A DNA stretch of 64,000 nt from Calditerricola satsumensis (GCF_014646935.1 NZ_BMOF01000002.1:49085-113084), one strand, 5' to 3'. Positions 1 to 13,225 are shown, counted from the stretch's first letter. A program made the numbers and translations. Notes: a model not told the origin generated them from the letters alone.

Positions 1-1011
1 TTCCAGTTCGAGATCACCGCCGACATCCTGCGCCCGGAGATCGTCGAGTTTCTGAACGAATACGCGCCGCCGGGCGTCTTCCGCTTTGAGATCGGGGTGC
101 AATCGACGAACGCGCTCACCAACGCCCTCGTCCAGCGGAAGCAGAACTTCGAGAAGCTCTCCCGCACCGTGCGCAAGATCAAGGAAGGCAGGAAAATCGT
201 CCAGCACCTCGACCTCATCGCCGGGCTGCCGGAGGAAGACTACGCCTCCTTCAAAAAGACGTTCAACGACGTGTTCGCCCTCGAGCCGGAGGAGCTGCAG
301 CTGGGCTTTCTGAAGCTCCTGCGCGGCACGGGCTTGCGCCGCGACGCGGACAAGTACGGGTACGTCTACACCGAGCACGCCCCTTATGAGGTACTGGCCA
401 ACCGCGTCCTTTCCTTCGACGACGTCATCCGCATCAAGCGGGCCGAGGACATCTTGGAAAAATACTGGAATAGCCATTACCTCGATGAGACAGTTAAATT
501 TCTGACGCGGCACGCGTTCGAAACGCCCTTCGATTTCTTCCAGGAATTTGGCGACTACTGGGCCGAGCGGGGGTGGAGCCGCATCGGCCACCAGCTGGAA
601 GACCTGTTCCTCCGCCTGCGCGAATTCCTGGAGGCGCGGGGCACCCCCAACCTGCCGGTCATCGAGGGACTCATGAAATACGATTACCTGACCCATTACC
701 GGCACAAGCCGCGGGCCGTCTGGTGGACGGCGATGGGCAAGGAGGAGCGTCAGCCCCTCCTCCGCCGCCTGGCCGAGGAGCCCGAGGCGGTCTCGGCGGA
801 TTTCGCCGCCCTCCAGCTGTCGGAAGCGGAGCTGGCCAAGCGCTGCCACGTGGAGGTGCTGCCCTTTGACCTTTCCCATTACCGGGAAACCGGCGCCATT
901 CGCCGCGAGCCGAGCGCCCTGATCGTCCACTACGACCCCACGCAGGGCAAGGGCCAGCCCTTCGCCGTCCCCCTCGCGCGTCTGGGCCTTTCCCTTGCCG
1001 CCGCCCAATGA
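1..1011 (+). CDS. B12-binding-type radical SAM protein, C-terminal part only
   Basis: The frame is open from the first base, so this is the last ~336 residues of a protein that begins upstream of the window. Visible residues 29-37 read FEIGVQSTN and 71-77 DLIAGLP, strand motifs of the radical SAM barrel in the family that carries an N-terminal cobalamin-binding domain and a C-terminal DUF4080 region. The cluster-binding CxxxCxxC motif and the B12 domain would lie outside the window. The substrate is not known for this family. The gene runs tail to tail with pyrE and shares a hairpin terminator with it. Family assignment is by motif recognition; the reaction is not inferred. Confidence 0.75.
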   Translation, partial: FQFEITADILRPEIVEFLNEYAPPGVFRFEIGVQSTNALTNALVQRKQNFEKLSRTVRKIKEGRKIVQHLDLIAGLPEEDYASFKKTFNDVFALEPEELQLGFLKLLRGTGLRRDADKYGYVYTEHAPYEVLANRVLSFDDVIRIKRAEDILEKYWNSHYLDETVKFLTRHAFETPFDFFQEFGDYWAERGWSRIGHQLEDLFLRLREFLEARGTPNLPVIEGLMKYDYLTHYRHKPRAVWWTAMGKEERQPLLRRLAEEPEAVSADFAALQLSEAELAKRCHVEVLPFDLSHYRETGAIRREPSALIVHYDPTQGKGQPFAVPLARLGLSLAAAQ

Positions 1012-1046
1012 CACCACCCGTCTCGGACAACAGCTCGCGAACGTCA

Positions 1047-1083
1047 AAACCCGGTTGCCAGGGCAACCGGGTTTCGATTTTGC
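1047..1083. terminator. Bidirectional intrinsic terminator between the radical SAM gene and pyrE
   Basis: A perfect 13-bp inverted repeat (1047-1059 with 1062-1074) has a 2-base loop. It is flanked by a T-rich tract on the + strand side (1072-1081) and, read on the - strand, by TTTT immediately after the stem. It sits between convergent genes and can end the pyr operon and the radical SAM gene. Confidence 0.85.
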
Positions 1084-1110
1084 AAGCCTCCTGTCGCACC
1101 TTCCCCGCAC

Positions 1111-1776
1111 CTACCGCCCCCACCGCTCCGGGTCCTCGCGCCAGGCGCGGAGCACGGCCAGCTGATCCTCGGAGATGCGCCCCTCGGTACGGGCCACGTC
1201 AAGGAGCACGGCGTAGCGGCACAGGGCCACCAGCGGTACGTTTGCGGCGGCAAAGTTTTGTTTCGCCGCCGGCAATTCGTAGGTGAAGATGGCGAACACG
1301 CCCACCACGTGGGCGCCCTCCTCGCGCAGCGCCGCCGCCGCAGCCAGGCTGCTTCCGCCGGTGGAGACGAGGTCCTCGATCACCGCCACCCGCTGCCCCG
1401 GCAACAGGTGCCCCTCGATGCGGCTTTGCTTGCCGTGGTCCTTGGCCTTGGCCCGCACGTAGACCATGGGCAGCGCAAGTCGCTCGGCCACCCACGCGGC
1501 GTGGGGAATGCCGGCGGTGGCCGTGCCGGCGATCACGTCGACAGTACCGGCCTGGGCGCCAATGGACGCGGCCAGCGCCGCCGCCACCTTGGCCCGCAGG
1601 TCGGGGTACGCCAGCAGCAGCCGGTTGTCGCAGTAGATCGGCGCGCGCAGCCCCGACGACCAGGTGAAGGGCGCGTCGGGGCGGAGCGTCACCGCGCCGA
1701 TGGCGAGCAGGGCCTGGGCAATCTCCCGCTCGGTGAGAATCGCGCCCGCCCCTTGCGTCTCTCGTTCGGTTGCCAC
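1111..1776 (-). CDS. pyrE: Orotate phosphoribosyltransferase
   Basis: Transfers orotate to PRPP to make OMP, the fifth step of UMP synthesis, in the cytoplasm. The PRPP-binding motif VIEDLVSTGGSS is near residues 132-143, and the Lys-rich catalytic loop KAKDHGK is near 110-116. Length (221 aa) is normal for the family. Start choice: GTG at 1774-1776 has GGAGG eight bases upstream, while the upstream in-frame GTG at 1782 sits only two bases from the same Shine-Dalgarno sequence and is unlikely. It is the last gene of the pyr operon, 56 bases after pyrF, and is followed by a strong hairpin terminator. Identification is secure; the start is inferred from ribosome-site spacing. Confidence 0.95.
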   Translation of the reverse strand: MATERETQGAGAILTEREIAQALLAIGAVTLRPDAPFTWSSGLRAPIYCDNRLLLAYPDLRAKVAAALAASIGAQAGTVDVIAGTATAGIPHAAWVAERLALPMVYVRAKAKDHGKQSRIEGHLLPGQRVAVIEDLVSTGGSSLAAAAALREEGAHVVGVFAIFTYELPAAKQNFAAANVPLVALCRYAVLLDVARTEGRISEDQLAVLRAWREDPERWGR

Positions 1777-1832
1777 ATCCACCGCCTCCTTCGTCGTGCA
1801 AGATGCTGGAAATGAGCCCTACGGTTCTGGGG

Positions 1833-2701
1833 TCATGCGCCGTTGCCCCGCGCATGCCGCCGACTCGCCCTGCCCTGGCGTTCTCCTCCATCGGCGCGTT
1901 CTGCGCCCTGCACCGCTATCCCGGCCTCCCGGTTCTCCAACGCTCCGGCCACCTCGGCCACCACCCGCTCATACGCCGCGCGCGGGTCGGGCGCGGCCGT
2001 CACCGGGCGGCCGACGACGAGGAAGTCGGCTCCGCGGCGGATGGCGTCGGCCGGCGTCACCGCGCGCGCCTGATCGCCTCGCGCCGCGCCGGCCGGGCGG
2101 ATGCCCGGCGTCACTGCGACGAAGGCAGGGCCGCACGATGCCTTCACCGCCGGCACTTCCCGCGCCGAGGCGACGACGCCGTCGCACCCGGCTTCCCGCG
2201 CCAGGAGGGCGTAGCGCAGGACGGCCTCCTCCACGCCGCCCGGCACGCCGATCTCCTCGTTCAGCGTCCGCGCGTCGATGCTGGTGAGCACGGTGACGGC
2301 GAGGAGCAGCGGGCGGCGCTGGCCCGGCGTGAGGGCCCGCTCCACGCCGGCACGGGCCGCCTCCAGCATCGCCCGGCCGCCGGCGGCATGGACGGTGACC
2401 ATGTCCACGCCGAGGCGGGTGAGGCTTTCCATCGCTCCCTTCACCGTGTTGGGGATGTCGTGGCCCTTTAGGTCAAGGAAGACGGCCAGGCCCCGCGCCT
2501 TGAGCGACGCGATGTAGGCCGGGCCAGCGGCGTAAAAAAGCTGCATGCCCACCTTCACGGTACGAACGGCCCCGTCCAAACGCGCCAGCAGGGCGTCGGC
2601 CTCTTCCGCCGTCGCCACATCGAGGGCGACGATAACGCTCTCGGCCGCGGCGCGCGCCGACGCCGCCGCGGCATCGCCGGGAATTCGACGTCCCGCCGCC
2701 A

Positions 2702-2702
<1 letters not shown>
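1833..2702 (-). CDS. pyrF: Orotidine 5'-phosphate decarboxylase
   Basis: Decarboxylates OMP to UMP. The signature DLKxHD lies at about residues 77-82, with VIALDV-type first strand (VIVALDVAT) near 23 and the C-terminal phosphate-gripper region VTPGIRP. At ~289 aa it is some 40-50 residues longer than the usual ~240: about 20 extra residues precede the first strand, and ~30 polar, Arg-rich residues follow the barrel. The ATG overlaps the carB stop as TGATG, implying translational coupling; a GTG directly upstream (2703-2705) is an alternative. In B. subtilis pyrK and pyrD lie between carB and pyrF; here there is no room for them. Confidence 0.94.
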
Positions 2703-5909
<3,207 letters not shown>

Positions 5910-5926
<17 letters not shown>

Positions 5927-7010
5927 GGCACACGCCTCCCTTCCGGCTTTGGGCGATGAGGTCGAGGAACCGATCGAAGAGATCGCGCGTGTCGTGGGGC
6001 CCCGGGGCGGCCTCCGGGTGGAACTGCACGGAGAAGGCGGGAAGCGCCCTGTGCCGGAGCCCCTCCACCGTGCCGTCGTTGACGTTGACGTGGGTGACCA
6101 CGAGGTCCGTGCCGGCCACCGACTCCGGCTTCACGGCATAGCCGTGGTTCTGGGCGGTGAGGACCACGCGGCCGGTGGCGAGGTCCTTCACCGGGTGGTT
6201 CGCGCCGCGGTGACCGAAGGGGAGCTTCGCCGTGTCGGCACCGCAGGCCAGGGCGAAGAGCTGGTGGCCCAGGCAGATGCCAAAGAGCGGGTAGCGCCCG
6301 AGCAGGCGGCGCACCGTCTCCACGGCGTGGGGCACGTCCTTCGGGTCGCCCGGGCCGTTGGAAAGGAGCACGCCGTCCGGGGCCAGGGCGTCGATTTCCT
6401 CGGCCGTCGTGTCGTGGGGCACGATCACCACGTCGCAGCCCCGCCGGACCAGCTCGCGCACGATGCCCAGCTTGGCGCCGAAGTCCACCACCACGACGCG
6501 CGGACCGGGACCCGGCACGCGCTGGACGCGCGCCGTCGACACGCGGGCCACTTGGTCGCGAAGCGGCGCGGCGGCCCGGAGCCGCTCCAGGAGGGCGGGC
6601 ACCGGATCGTCCGACGTCGTCAGCAGGCCGCGCATCGTCCCGTAGCGGCGGATGCGCCGCGTCAGCATGCGCGTGTCGACGCCGCTGAGACCGGGAATGC
6701 CGAGCCGCGCAAGGAGCGCATCGAGCGTCTCGCCGGCGCGCCAGTGGCTGGGCGTCGCCCAGTGTTCCCGCACGACGAAGCCAAACGCCGCCGGATGAAC
6801 CGATTCAAAGTCGTCGCGGTTCACCCCGTAGTTGCCGATGAGGGGGTAGGTCATGACGACGATCTGCCCGCAGTAGGACGGGTCGGAGAGCACCTCTTGG
6901 TAGCCGGTCATCCCCGTGTTGAACACCACCTCCCCGATCCGCTCGACCTTTGCGCCGAAGGCCGTGCCTTCAAAGACCGTGCCGTCTTCCAACACCAATC
7001 GCGCGCGCAT
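5910..7010 (-). CDS. carA: Carbamoyl-phosphate synthase, small (glutaminase) subunit
   Basis: Hydrolyses glutamine and passes ammonia to CarB. The N-terminal CPSase domain begins [14 protein letters not shown]; the C-terminal class I glutamine amidotransferase domain has the nucleophile motif GICLGHQ and the catalytic HPE near the C-terminus. The ATG at 7008-7010 is chosen because the bases upstream (AAAGGGTGATC) are a near-perfect anti-Shine-Dalgarno match and the protein then has the family's usual 366 aa; a longer frame upstream lacks these features. It overlaps the start of carB, so the two subunits are made in step. It is 44 bases downstream of pyrC. Confidence 0.96.
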
Positions 7011-7054
7011 GGGGATCACCCTTTCCGCGTGAAAAGGCCGAAGGTTTTGTATTG

Positions 7055-8347
7055 TCACGTCAGGGCAAACCGCGCCGGGTCCTGCCACGTCACGCGCCCT
7101 TCCAGCATCGTCAGCACCGGCCAGCCCTTCAGCCGCCAGCCGGCAAAGGGGGTGTTGCGTCCCTTGCTGGCAAAGGCGGCGGGATCCACCGCCCGCTCCG
7201 CCTCCAGGTCAACCAGCGTCAGGTCGGCCGCCGCGCCGACGGCCAGCCGCCCGTAGGGCAAGCCGAAGGCCTGCGCCGGCTTGACGGTCAGCCAGTCGAC
7301 GAGCTGCTGGAGCGTGCAGATGCCCGTTTCCACCAGGTGCGTGTACAGGAGGGGGAAGGCCGTCTCCAGTCCGACGATGCCGAAGGGCGCCGCCGCCATG
7401 TCCCGCGCCTTCTCCTCCGCCGTATGGGGGGCGTGGTCGGTGGCGATGAAGTCGATCGTGCCGTCGAGCAGCCCTTCGATCAGCGCCTCCCGATCCTCCC
7501 GCGAACGGAGCGGCGGGTTCATCTTCCAGTTGGCGTCCGGCGCGGGGATGTCCGCGTCGCACAGGAGGAGGTGGTGCGGCGTCACCTCGGCCGTCACCGG
7601 CACGCCTAACGCCTTCGCCTGCCGCACGAAGGCCACCGATTCCTTCGCGCTGAGGTGCAGCACGTGGTAGCGACAGCCCGTCTCCATGGTCAGGGCGATG
7701 TCCCGCGCCACCTGCACCGCCTCGGCCGACCCGGGGATGCCCGGCAGGCCAAAGCGGCGGGCGAAGGCGCCGTCGTGCACCGCCCCCGCGCCGGCCAGGG
7801 CCTCGTCCTCGCAGTGGGCGGCGACGACGAGGCCCAGCTGGGCCGCTTCGCGCATCGCCGCGCGCATCACAGCGGCGTTCTGCACGCCGCGCCCGTCGTC
7901 GGTGACGGCCAGGGCGCCGGCGTCGCGCAGGGCACGGAAGTCCGCGAGCTCGCGCCCGGCCTGCTCGCGCGTGATGCAGGCGAAGGGGAGCACGCGCGCG
8001 GCCCCCTCCCGCTCCGCCTTCGCGCGCACCCAGCGGACAAGCTCCGGCCGGTCGAGGGGCGGGCGCGTGTTCGGCATGCAGGCGACGGTGGTGAAGCCCC
8101 CGCGCGCCGCCGCCTGCGTGCCGGTGGCGATCGTCTCCTTCGCCTCGAAGCCCGGCTCGCGCAGGTGGACGTGCAGGTCCACGAGGCCCGGCAGGACGAG
8201 CAGGCCCGATGCGTCGACGACGTCATGGCCGGCGTCGGGCAGGCGAGGGCCGAGGGCGGCGATCCGCCCGCCGTCGATGAGCACGTCCCGCCGCCTTGGG
8301 TGGCCGCGTTCGTCGAGGACCCAGCCACCGCGAATCACGAGGCCCAT
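7055..8347 (-). CDS. pyrC: Dihydroorotase, zinc amidohydrolase type
   Basis: Closes carbamoyl-aspartate to dihydroorotate, the third step of the pathway. The metal-binding DLHVHLREPG is at about residues 57-66, PNTRPPLD marks the substrate-binding region, and TDHAPHT carries the catalytic aspartate. Length (430 aa) fits the class I enzymes of Bacillus. The ATG has GGAGG eight to nine bases upstream. It overlaps the 3' end of pyrB by 13 bases, the usual coupling in this operon. Confidence 0.96.
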   Translation of the reverse strand: MGLVIRGGWVLDERGHPRRRDVLIDGGRIAALGPRLPDAGHDVVDASGLLVLPGLVDLHVHLREPGFEAKETIATGTQAAARGGFTTVACMPNTRPPLDRPELVRWVRAKAEREGAARVLPFACITREQAGRELADFRALRDAGALAVTDDGRGVQNAAVMRAAMREAAQLGLVVAAHCEDEALAGAGAVHDGAFARRFGLPGIPGSAEAVQVARDIALTMETGCRYHVLHLSAKESVAFVRQAKALGVPVTAEVTPHHLLLCDADIPAPDANWKMNPPLRSREDREALIEGLLDGTIDFIATDHAPHTAEEKARDMAAAPFGIVGLETAFPLLYTHLVETGICTLQQLVDWLTVKPAQAFGLPYGRLAVGAAADLTLVDLEAERAVDPAAFASKGRNTPFAGWRLKGWPVLTMLEGRVTWQDPARFALT

Positions 8348-9354
8348 CCGGCATCGCCTCCCTGTACGGCCCGCTCGAGGACGGCCATGCGCACGGCCAC
8401 GCCGTTTTCCACCTGGCGGAAGATGAGCGCGCGCGGGTCTTCCACCAGTTCGTCGGCGATCTCCACCCCGCGGTTGACCGGCGCCGGGTGCAGGATCACG
8501 GCATGGGGCTTCATCCGCCGCGCCCGCTCCACCGTCAGCCCGTAGCGCGCCAGGTAATCCTCCGGCACCGCCGCCGGGTCGACGTGGCGCTCCCGCTGCA
8601 CGCGGAGCATCATCACCACGTCGGCCGCCTCCACCGCCTCATCGACGGACACCACCTCGGCCAGACCGCCGTGGCCGTGCCAGAGAAGGGGCTCCGGCCC
8701 GGCGAAGAGGACGCGGGCGCCGAACTTCGTTAGCCCGTACAGGTTGGAGCGCGCCACGCGGCTGTGCGCGATGTCGCCGATGATGGCCACCGTCAGCCCC
8801 TCGAGGCGCCCAAAGCGCTGGCGGATGGTCAGCATGTCGAGGAGGGCCTGGGTTGGGTGCTCGTTCGCCCCGTCGCCGGCGTTGACGAGGCGCATGGCCA
8901 GGCGCGGGGCCAGCTCCGCCAGCACGCCGGGTTCCGCCAGGCGCACGACGGCCGCCTCCACGCCCATCGCCTCCAGCGTGCGCAGCGTGTCGTAGAGGCT
9001 TTCCCCTTTTTGCACGCTGCTCGTCGCCGCGCTGAAGTTGAGCACGTCGGCGCCGAGGCGCCTCGCCGCCACCTCGAAGGAAAACCGCGTGCGCGTGCTC
9101 GGCTCGAAGAACAGGTTGGCCACAAACCGGCCGCGCAGCGCGTCGCTCCGCGCGTGGGGATGCTCGGCCCACCACTGGGCGCGGTCGAGCAGGGCACAGA
9201 TGGCCTCCGGGGACAGCTCTTTCAAGCCGATCAGGTCGTGCCCGCCCGCCTTGCCATTCGACGGGCCGCCGCGCGCAGGTGCAGCCGCCGGATCCACGGG
9301 GTGCCTGCGGTCGGGCGCAGGATTCGGACGCGGATTTCGGATTGCCGTCGCCAT
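8335..9354 (-). CDS. pyrB: Aspartate carbamoyltransferase, catalytic subunit
   Basis: Joins carbamoyl phosphate and aspartate, the committed step of pyrimidine synthesis. The carbamoyl-phosphate loop EPSTRTRFSF, the HPTQALLD motif and the aspartate-site HPAPVNRGVEI are all intact. At 339 aa it is about 30 residues longer than the usual 305-310 because of a Pro/Ala/Arg-rich N-terminal extension before the conserved LIGLKELSPE start. The ATG at 9352-9354 has an excellent AAAGGAGG eight bases upstream, so the extension looks genuine. A regulatory PyrI subunit is not present, as in Bacillus. Only 26 bases separate it from pyrP, leaving no room for the third PyrR attenuator seen in B. subtilis. 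Confidence 0.95.
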   Translation of the reverse strand: MATAIRNPRPNPAPDRRHPVDPAAAPARGGPSNGKAGGHDLIGLKELSPEAICALLDRAQWWAEHPHARSDALRGRFVANLFFEPSTRTRFSFEVAARRLGADVLNFSAATSSVQKGESLYDTLRTLEAMGVEAAVVRLAEPGVLAELAPRLAMRLVNAGDGANEHPTQALLDMLTIRQRFGRLEGLTVAIIGDIAHSRVARSNLYGLTKFGARVLFAGPEPLLWHGHGGLAEVVSVDEAVEAADVVMMLRVQRERHVDPAAVPEDYLARYGLTVERARRMKPHAVILHPAPVNRGVEIADELVEDPRALIFRQVENGVAVRMAVLERAVQGGDAGWAS

Positions 9355-9380
9355 GGGGAATCCTCCTTTCGCCCGTTTCG

Positions 9381-10715
9381 TCACGACACGCGCGCCTTGG
9401 CTGGCGCCGCCTCGGGACGCGCCTCCTCCTGCCGTTTGCCCGGCAGGAGGGCTGCCAGCAGCATGCCGAGGAAGGTGGCCATGGCGATGTTGTCGACGGC
9501 CAGCCCCGGCAGCTCCAGCTTGAAACCCCCGATGCCCGCCACCAGCACCACGGCGGCGATGGCCATGGTGCGCCGGTCGGAAAAGTCGGTGCGGTGCTCG
9601 ACGAACATGCGCAGCCCCTGGACGGCGATGATGCCGAAGAGGAGGATCATCACCCCGCCGAGGACGGGCTTCGGCGTCTGCTGCAGCACCGCGCTCAGCT
9701 TCTCGCAGAAGGCGAAGGCGATGGCGAAGACCGCGGCCAGGGCGATGACGTGGCGGCTGAAGACGCGGGTGATGGCGAGCACGCCGATGTTCTCGCCGTA
9801 GGTGGTGTTCGGCGGGCCGCCGAGGAAGGCCGCCAGCGACGTGGCCAGCCCGTCGCCGAGCAGGGTGCGATGCAGGCCGGGATCCCGCATCAGGTCGCGC
9901 TCCATCACCTTGCCCGTCACGAGCAGGTGGCCGATGTGCTCGGTCAGGGTGACGAAGGCGACGGGGACGATCACCAGAGCAGCCAGCCATTTCGCCGGGT
10001 CGGCCATCGCCGCCAGCACCTCGCCGACGAGGAGCTTCTGCTGCACAAAGGCGACCGGATCGATGAACCAGCGGGCCTTGGCGATGGCGTGGGCGTCGAT
10101 CATCGCCGGGTGGCGCAGCGCGGCGTAGGCGTACCCGCCGACAATGCCCACCAGGACAGGGATCAGCGACAGGAAGCCGCGAAAGGCCGTCATCGCGGCG
10201 AGGGTAACCGCCAGGGTGACGAGGGCCACCTCCACGGCCGCCAGTGAATACCGCTCAGGGTTGGCCGGATCGTGCACGGCCCAGTTGACCGCCACCCCCG
10301 CCAAACTCAGCCCGATCACGGCAACGACGGCTCCAATCACCACCGGCGGAAGGAGGCGGTTCAGCCAGCCAACGCCTGTTCGGGCCACCACCGCCGCCAC
10401 GACGGTGTACACCAGCCCGGCCAGCAGGCAGCCGAGGAGCGCCGTGCCCTTGCCGTGCTCCGCCGACACCGTCAGAATCGGCCCGATGAAGGCGAAGGAC
10501 GAACCGAGATAGTTGGGCACCTTGCCTTTGGTCAGCGCGAGGAAGAGCAGCGTGCCGAGGCCGCTGGTGAGCAGGGCCACGCTGACGTCGAGACCGGTGA
10601 TGATCGGCACGAGCACCGTGGCCCCGAACATGGCGAAGAGATGCTGGACGCTCAAGGGAATCAGCCGGCTGAACGCCGGACGCTCATGGACATCGACATA
10701 GCCTTTTCCGTTCAT
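9381..10715 (-). CDS. pyrP: Uracil permease
   Basis: An integral membrane nucleobase-cation symporter (NCS2/UraA family) that imports uracil. The 444-aa protein has 12-14 hydrophobic segments. It also shows family motifs including QHLFAMFGATVLVP near the N-terminus, the NYLGSSFAFIGP half-helix and the signature GGPPNTTYGENIGV region. ATG at 10713-10715 has AAGGAGG well spaced upstream; an upstream in-frame extension would run into the attenuator and is rejected. It is preceded by a PyrR-type attenuator, so expression should fall when UMP is plentiful. Confidence 0.95.
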   Translation of the reverse strand: MNGKGYVDVHERPAFSRLIPLSVQHLFAMFGATVLVPIITGLDVSVALLTSGLGTLLFLALTKGKVPNYLGSSFAFIGPILTVSAEHGKGTALLGCLLAGLVYTVVAAVVARTGVGWLNRLLPPVVIGAVVAVIGLSLAGVAVNWAVHDPANPERYSLAAVEVALVTLAVTLAAMTAFRGFLSLIPVLVGIVGGYAYAALRHPAMIDAHAIAKARWFIDPVAFVQQKLLVGEVLAAMADPAKWLAALVIVPVAFVTLTEHIGHLLVTGKVMERDLMRDPGLHRTLLGDGLATSLAAFLGGPPNTTYGENIGVLAITRVFSRHVIALAAVFAIAFAFCEKLSAVLQQTPKPVLGGVMILLFGIIAVQGLRMFVEHRTDFSDRRTMAIAAVVLVAGIGGFKLELPGLAVDNIAMATFLGMLLAALLPGKRQEEARPEAAPAKARVS

Positions 10716-10752
10716 GGACACATCCTCCTTTTGGGAATCGAGGCTTGCGGGC

Positions 10753-10890
10753 ACAAAAAAACCTCTCTGCGCGAGGCGCAAAGAGGTTGCGACGAGCATG
10801 CCGCGAGGGGCACGCCATGCGCAAGCAGGGCGTGCTTCGCTCCGCCGAACCCCTTTTCAGCCTCACGGGACTGAATTAAAAGGGTTCTGC
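10753..10890 (-). promoter_or_regulatory. PyrR-dependent attenuator between pyrR and pyrP
   Basis: Read on the - strand, the leader contains the PyrR-binding loop UCAGUCCCGUGAGGCUGA (10857-10874). An intrinsic terminator follows at about 10753-10788, with an AACCTCT...AGAGGTT stem and a run of seven T. The upper stem around 10840-10890 pairs AACCCTTTT with AAAAGGGGTT, as expected of the anti-antiterminator. From established B. subtilis work, UMP-bound PyrR holds this loop and lets the terminator form. Confidence 0.88.
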
Positions 10891-10936
10891 CGTTCCGGTC
10901 CGCGCTTGGCCCTCTTTTCGAGCGGCGAAGGCGGCC

Positions 10937-11697
<761 letters not shown>

Positions 11698-11726
11698 ATT
11701 ATCGCATGGTTGCGCGACGCTGTCAA
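11698..11726 (-). promoter_or_regulatory. SigA-type promoter of the pyr operon
   Basis: TTGACA (11721-11726) and GATAAT (11698-11703) are separated by exactly 17 bases. The -35 box overlaps the last codons of ylyB/rluD, which ends at 11723, so the promoter is partly inside a gene. Confidence 0.75.
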
Positions 11727-12643
11727 GCGTGGCGCAGCTGGAGAAGGAGCCGCTCCATATCCTCCGGCAGCGGCGCGCGAAACTCGAGGTATTCCCCGGT
11801 GCGCGGGTGAACAAAGCCCAACACGCCGGCATGCAGGGCCTGGCCGTCGATGGGCAGCGTCTTGCGCGGACCGTATTTGGGATCGCCGACCACCGGGTGG
11901 CCGATGAACTTCATGTGCACGCGGATCTGGTGCGTGCGCCCCGTCTCCAGCTTCAGCTCGAGCAGCGTGTACCCCGGGAAACGTTCCAACACCGCAAAGT
12001 GCGTGACGGCGTGCTTCCCCGTCTTGGGGAGCACCGCCATGCGCTGGCGGTTGTGGGGGTCGCGGCCGATCGGCGCGTCAATCGTTCCGCGGTCGTGGGC
12101 CACTTCCCCATGCACCAAGGCCACGTACCGACGGGTGACGGTGTGGTCCTTAAACTGCCTGGCCAGCGACAGGTGGGCGCGGTCGTTTTTGGCCACCACG
12201 AGGAGCCCCGAGGTGTCCTTGTCGATGCGATGGACGATGCCCGGGCGTAGCACGCCGCCGATGCCCGAGAGATCGCGGCAATGGTATAAGAGACCGTTGA
12301 CGAGGGTCCCCGACAGGTGGCCCGGTGCCGGGTGCACGACGAGGCCGCGGGGCTTGTTCACCACCACTACGTCGCTGTCCTCGTACACGATGTCCAGCTC
12401 CATCGGCTCCGGCTCGACGGCCAGGTCCTTCGGCGGCGGCACGCGGAGAACGATCTCGTCGTCCGGCTCCAGCCGGTAGTTGGCCTTGACCGGCTCCCCG
12501 TTGACCGTCACCCGCCCCTCCTTTATCCATTTCTGCACCTGCGCGCGCGACCAGTCCTCTTCCTGGGCAGCAAGAAAGCGATCGATGCGTTCCCCGACGT
12601 CCGGTTCCTCCACCGTCCACTCGTACACCAGCTCTCTCTCCAT
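11723..12643 (-). CDS. RluD-family pseudouridine synthase
   Basis: Isomerises uridine to pseudouridine in RNA, probably 23S rRNA. An N-terminal S4 RNA-binding domain (about residues 12-75, with RVTVNG) precedes the catalytic domain with GIVHRIDKDTSG near 135-146, whose Asp is the nucleophile, and the RTHQIRVH motif. ATG at 12641-12643 is preferred over a GTG three codons earlier that sits too close to the AAGGAG ribosome site. The length, 306 aa, matches B. subtilis YlyB, which lies in the same place between lspA and pyrR. The exact uridine target cannot be read from sequence. Confidence 0.9.
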   Translation of the reverse strand: MERELVYEWTVEEPDVGERIDRFLAAQEEDWSRAQVQKWIKEGRVTVNGEPVKANYRLEPDDEIVLRVPPPKDLAVEPEPMELDIVYEDSDVVVVNKPRGLVVHPAPGHLSGTLVNGLLYHCRDLSGIGGVLRPGIVHRIDKDTSGLLVVAKNDRAHLSLARQFKDHTVTRRYVALVHGEVAHDRGTIDAPIGRDPHNRQRMAVLPKTGKHAVTHFAVLERFPGYTLLELKLETGRTHQIRVHMKFIGHPVVGDPKYGPRKTLPIDGQALHAGVLGFVHPRTGEYLEFRAPLPEDMERLLLQLRHA

Positions 12644-12683
12644 CCCGCTCACGACTCCTTGCTCGTGCCCAAGGTCCGGAACG

Positions 12684-12709
12684 AAAAAAGCCGGGCAGCC
12701 TCACCCGGT
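12684..12709 (-). terminator. Intrinsic terminator overlapping the end of lspA
   Basis: On the - strand a CCGGG...CCCGG stem with an 8-base loop (arms at 12704-12708 and 12691-12695) is followed by CTTTTTT. It covers the lspA stop codon. Readthrough would be needed for lspA-ylyB cotranscription. Confidence 0.6.
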
Positions 12710-13153
12710 TGTGTTGCGGCTCGCTCCCCACATGTCCCACAGCAGCAGCGCGACGGCGATGACAATGGCCGAATCGGCCACGTTGAAAATCGGAAAGTTG
12801 ATGAGGCGCGCGTCGAGGAAATCGACCACTTCGCCGAACCGGATGCGGTCCACCAAATTCCCGAGGGCCCCGCCCAAGAGCAGCGCCAGGGCCGTGGCCA
12901 CCAGAGGCCGCCGGTTACGCGTGCGGTTCAGGTAGGCGATCACCCCGATCACCACCACCACGGTGATCAAAACGAACAGCCACCGCTGGCCCTGCAGGAT
13001 GCCAAAGGCGGCGCCGCGGTTGCGGTGGCTCGTCAAGTGGAACACGCCCTCCCAGATCGGAATGCTCTCGCCCATCTCCATGAAGCGGATCACGGCCCAC
13101 TTGGTGAGCTGGTCAACGGCAAAGACCGATGCGGCAACAACGTACGGCCACAA
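12701..13153 (-). CDS. lspA: Signal peptidase II (prolipoprotein signal peptidase)
   Basis: A membrane aspartyl protease that cleaves the signal peptide of prolipoproteins after lipidation. Four hydrophobic segments are visible. The two catalytic-aspartate motifs are intact: GNLVDRIRFGEVVDFLD near residues 100-116 and NVADSAI near 124-130. TTG at 13151-13153 is taken as the start: GGGGAGG lies seven bases upstream and the product (150 aa) then opens with a membrane segment as in other LspA proteins; upstream residues are not LspA-like. At least two lipoproteins in this window (the cupredoxin protein and YlaJ) would be substrates. Confidence 0.93.
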   Translation of the reverse strand: MWPYVVAASVFAVDQLTKWAVIRFMEMGESIPIWEGVFHLTSHRNRGAAFGILQGQRWLFVLITVVVVIGVIAYLNRTRNRRPLVATALALLLGGALGNLVDRIRFGEVVDFLDARLINFPIFNVADSAIVIAVALLLWDMWGASRNTTG

Positions 13154-13196
13154 AGCCCTTCCTCCCCGTCGCGGACAAGGTGAAGGTGACGTTGCC

Positions 13197-13225
13197 ATTG
13201 TAGCACAACGGGGGAGGCGGAACAA
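13197..13225 (-). promoter_or_regulatory. SigA-type promoter of lspA
   Basis: TTGTTC (13220-13225) and TACAAT (13197-13202) are separated by 17 bases, and the lspA TTG start is ~44 bases downstream of the -10 box. Confidence 0.65.

Noticed and set aside
8335..9990. Extended pyrB of 551 aa
   Set aside because: The extra ~210 residues overlap pyrP in another frame; a perfect ribosome site before the ATG at 9354 fixes the real start.
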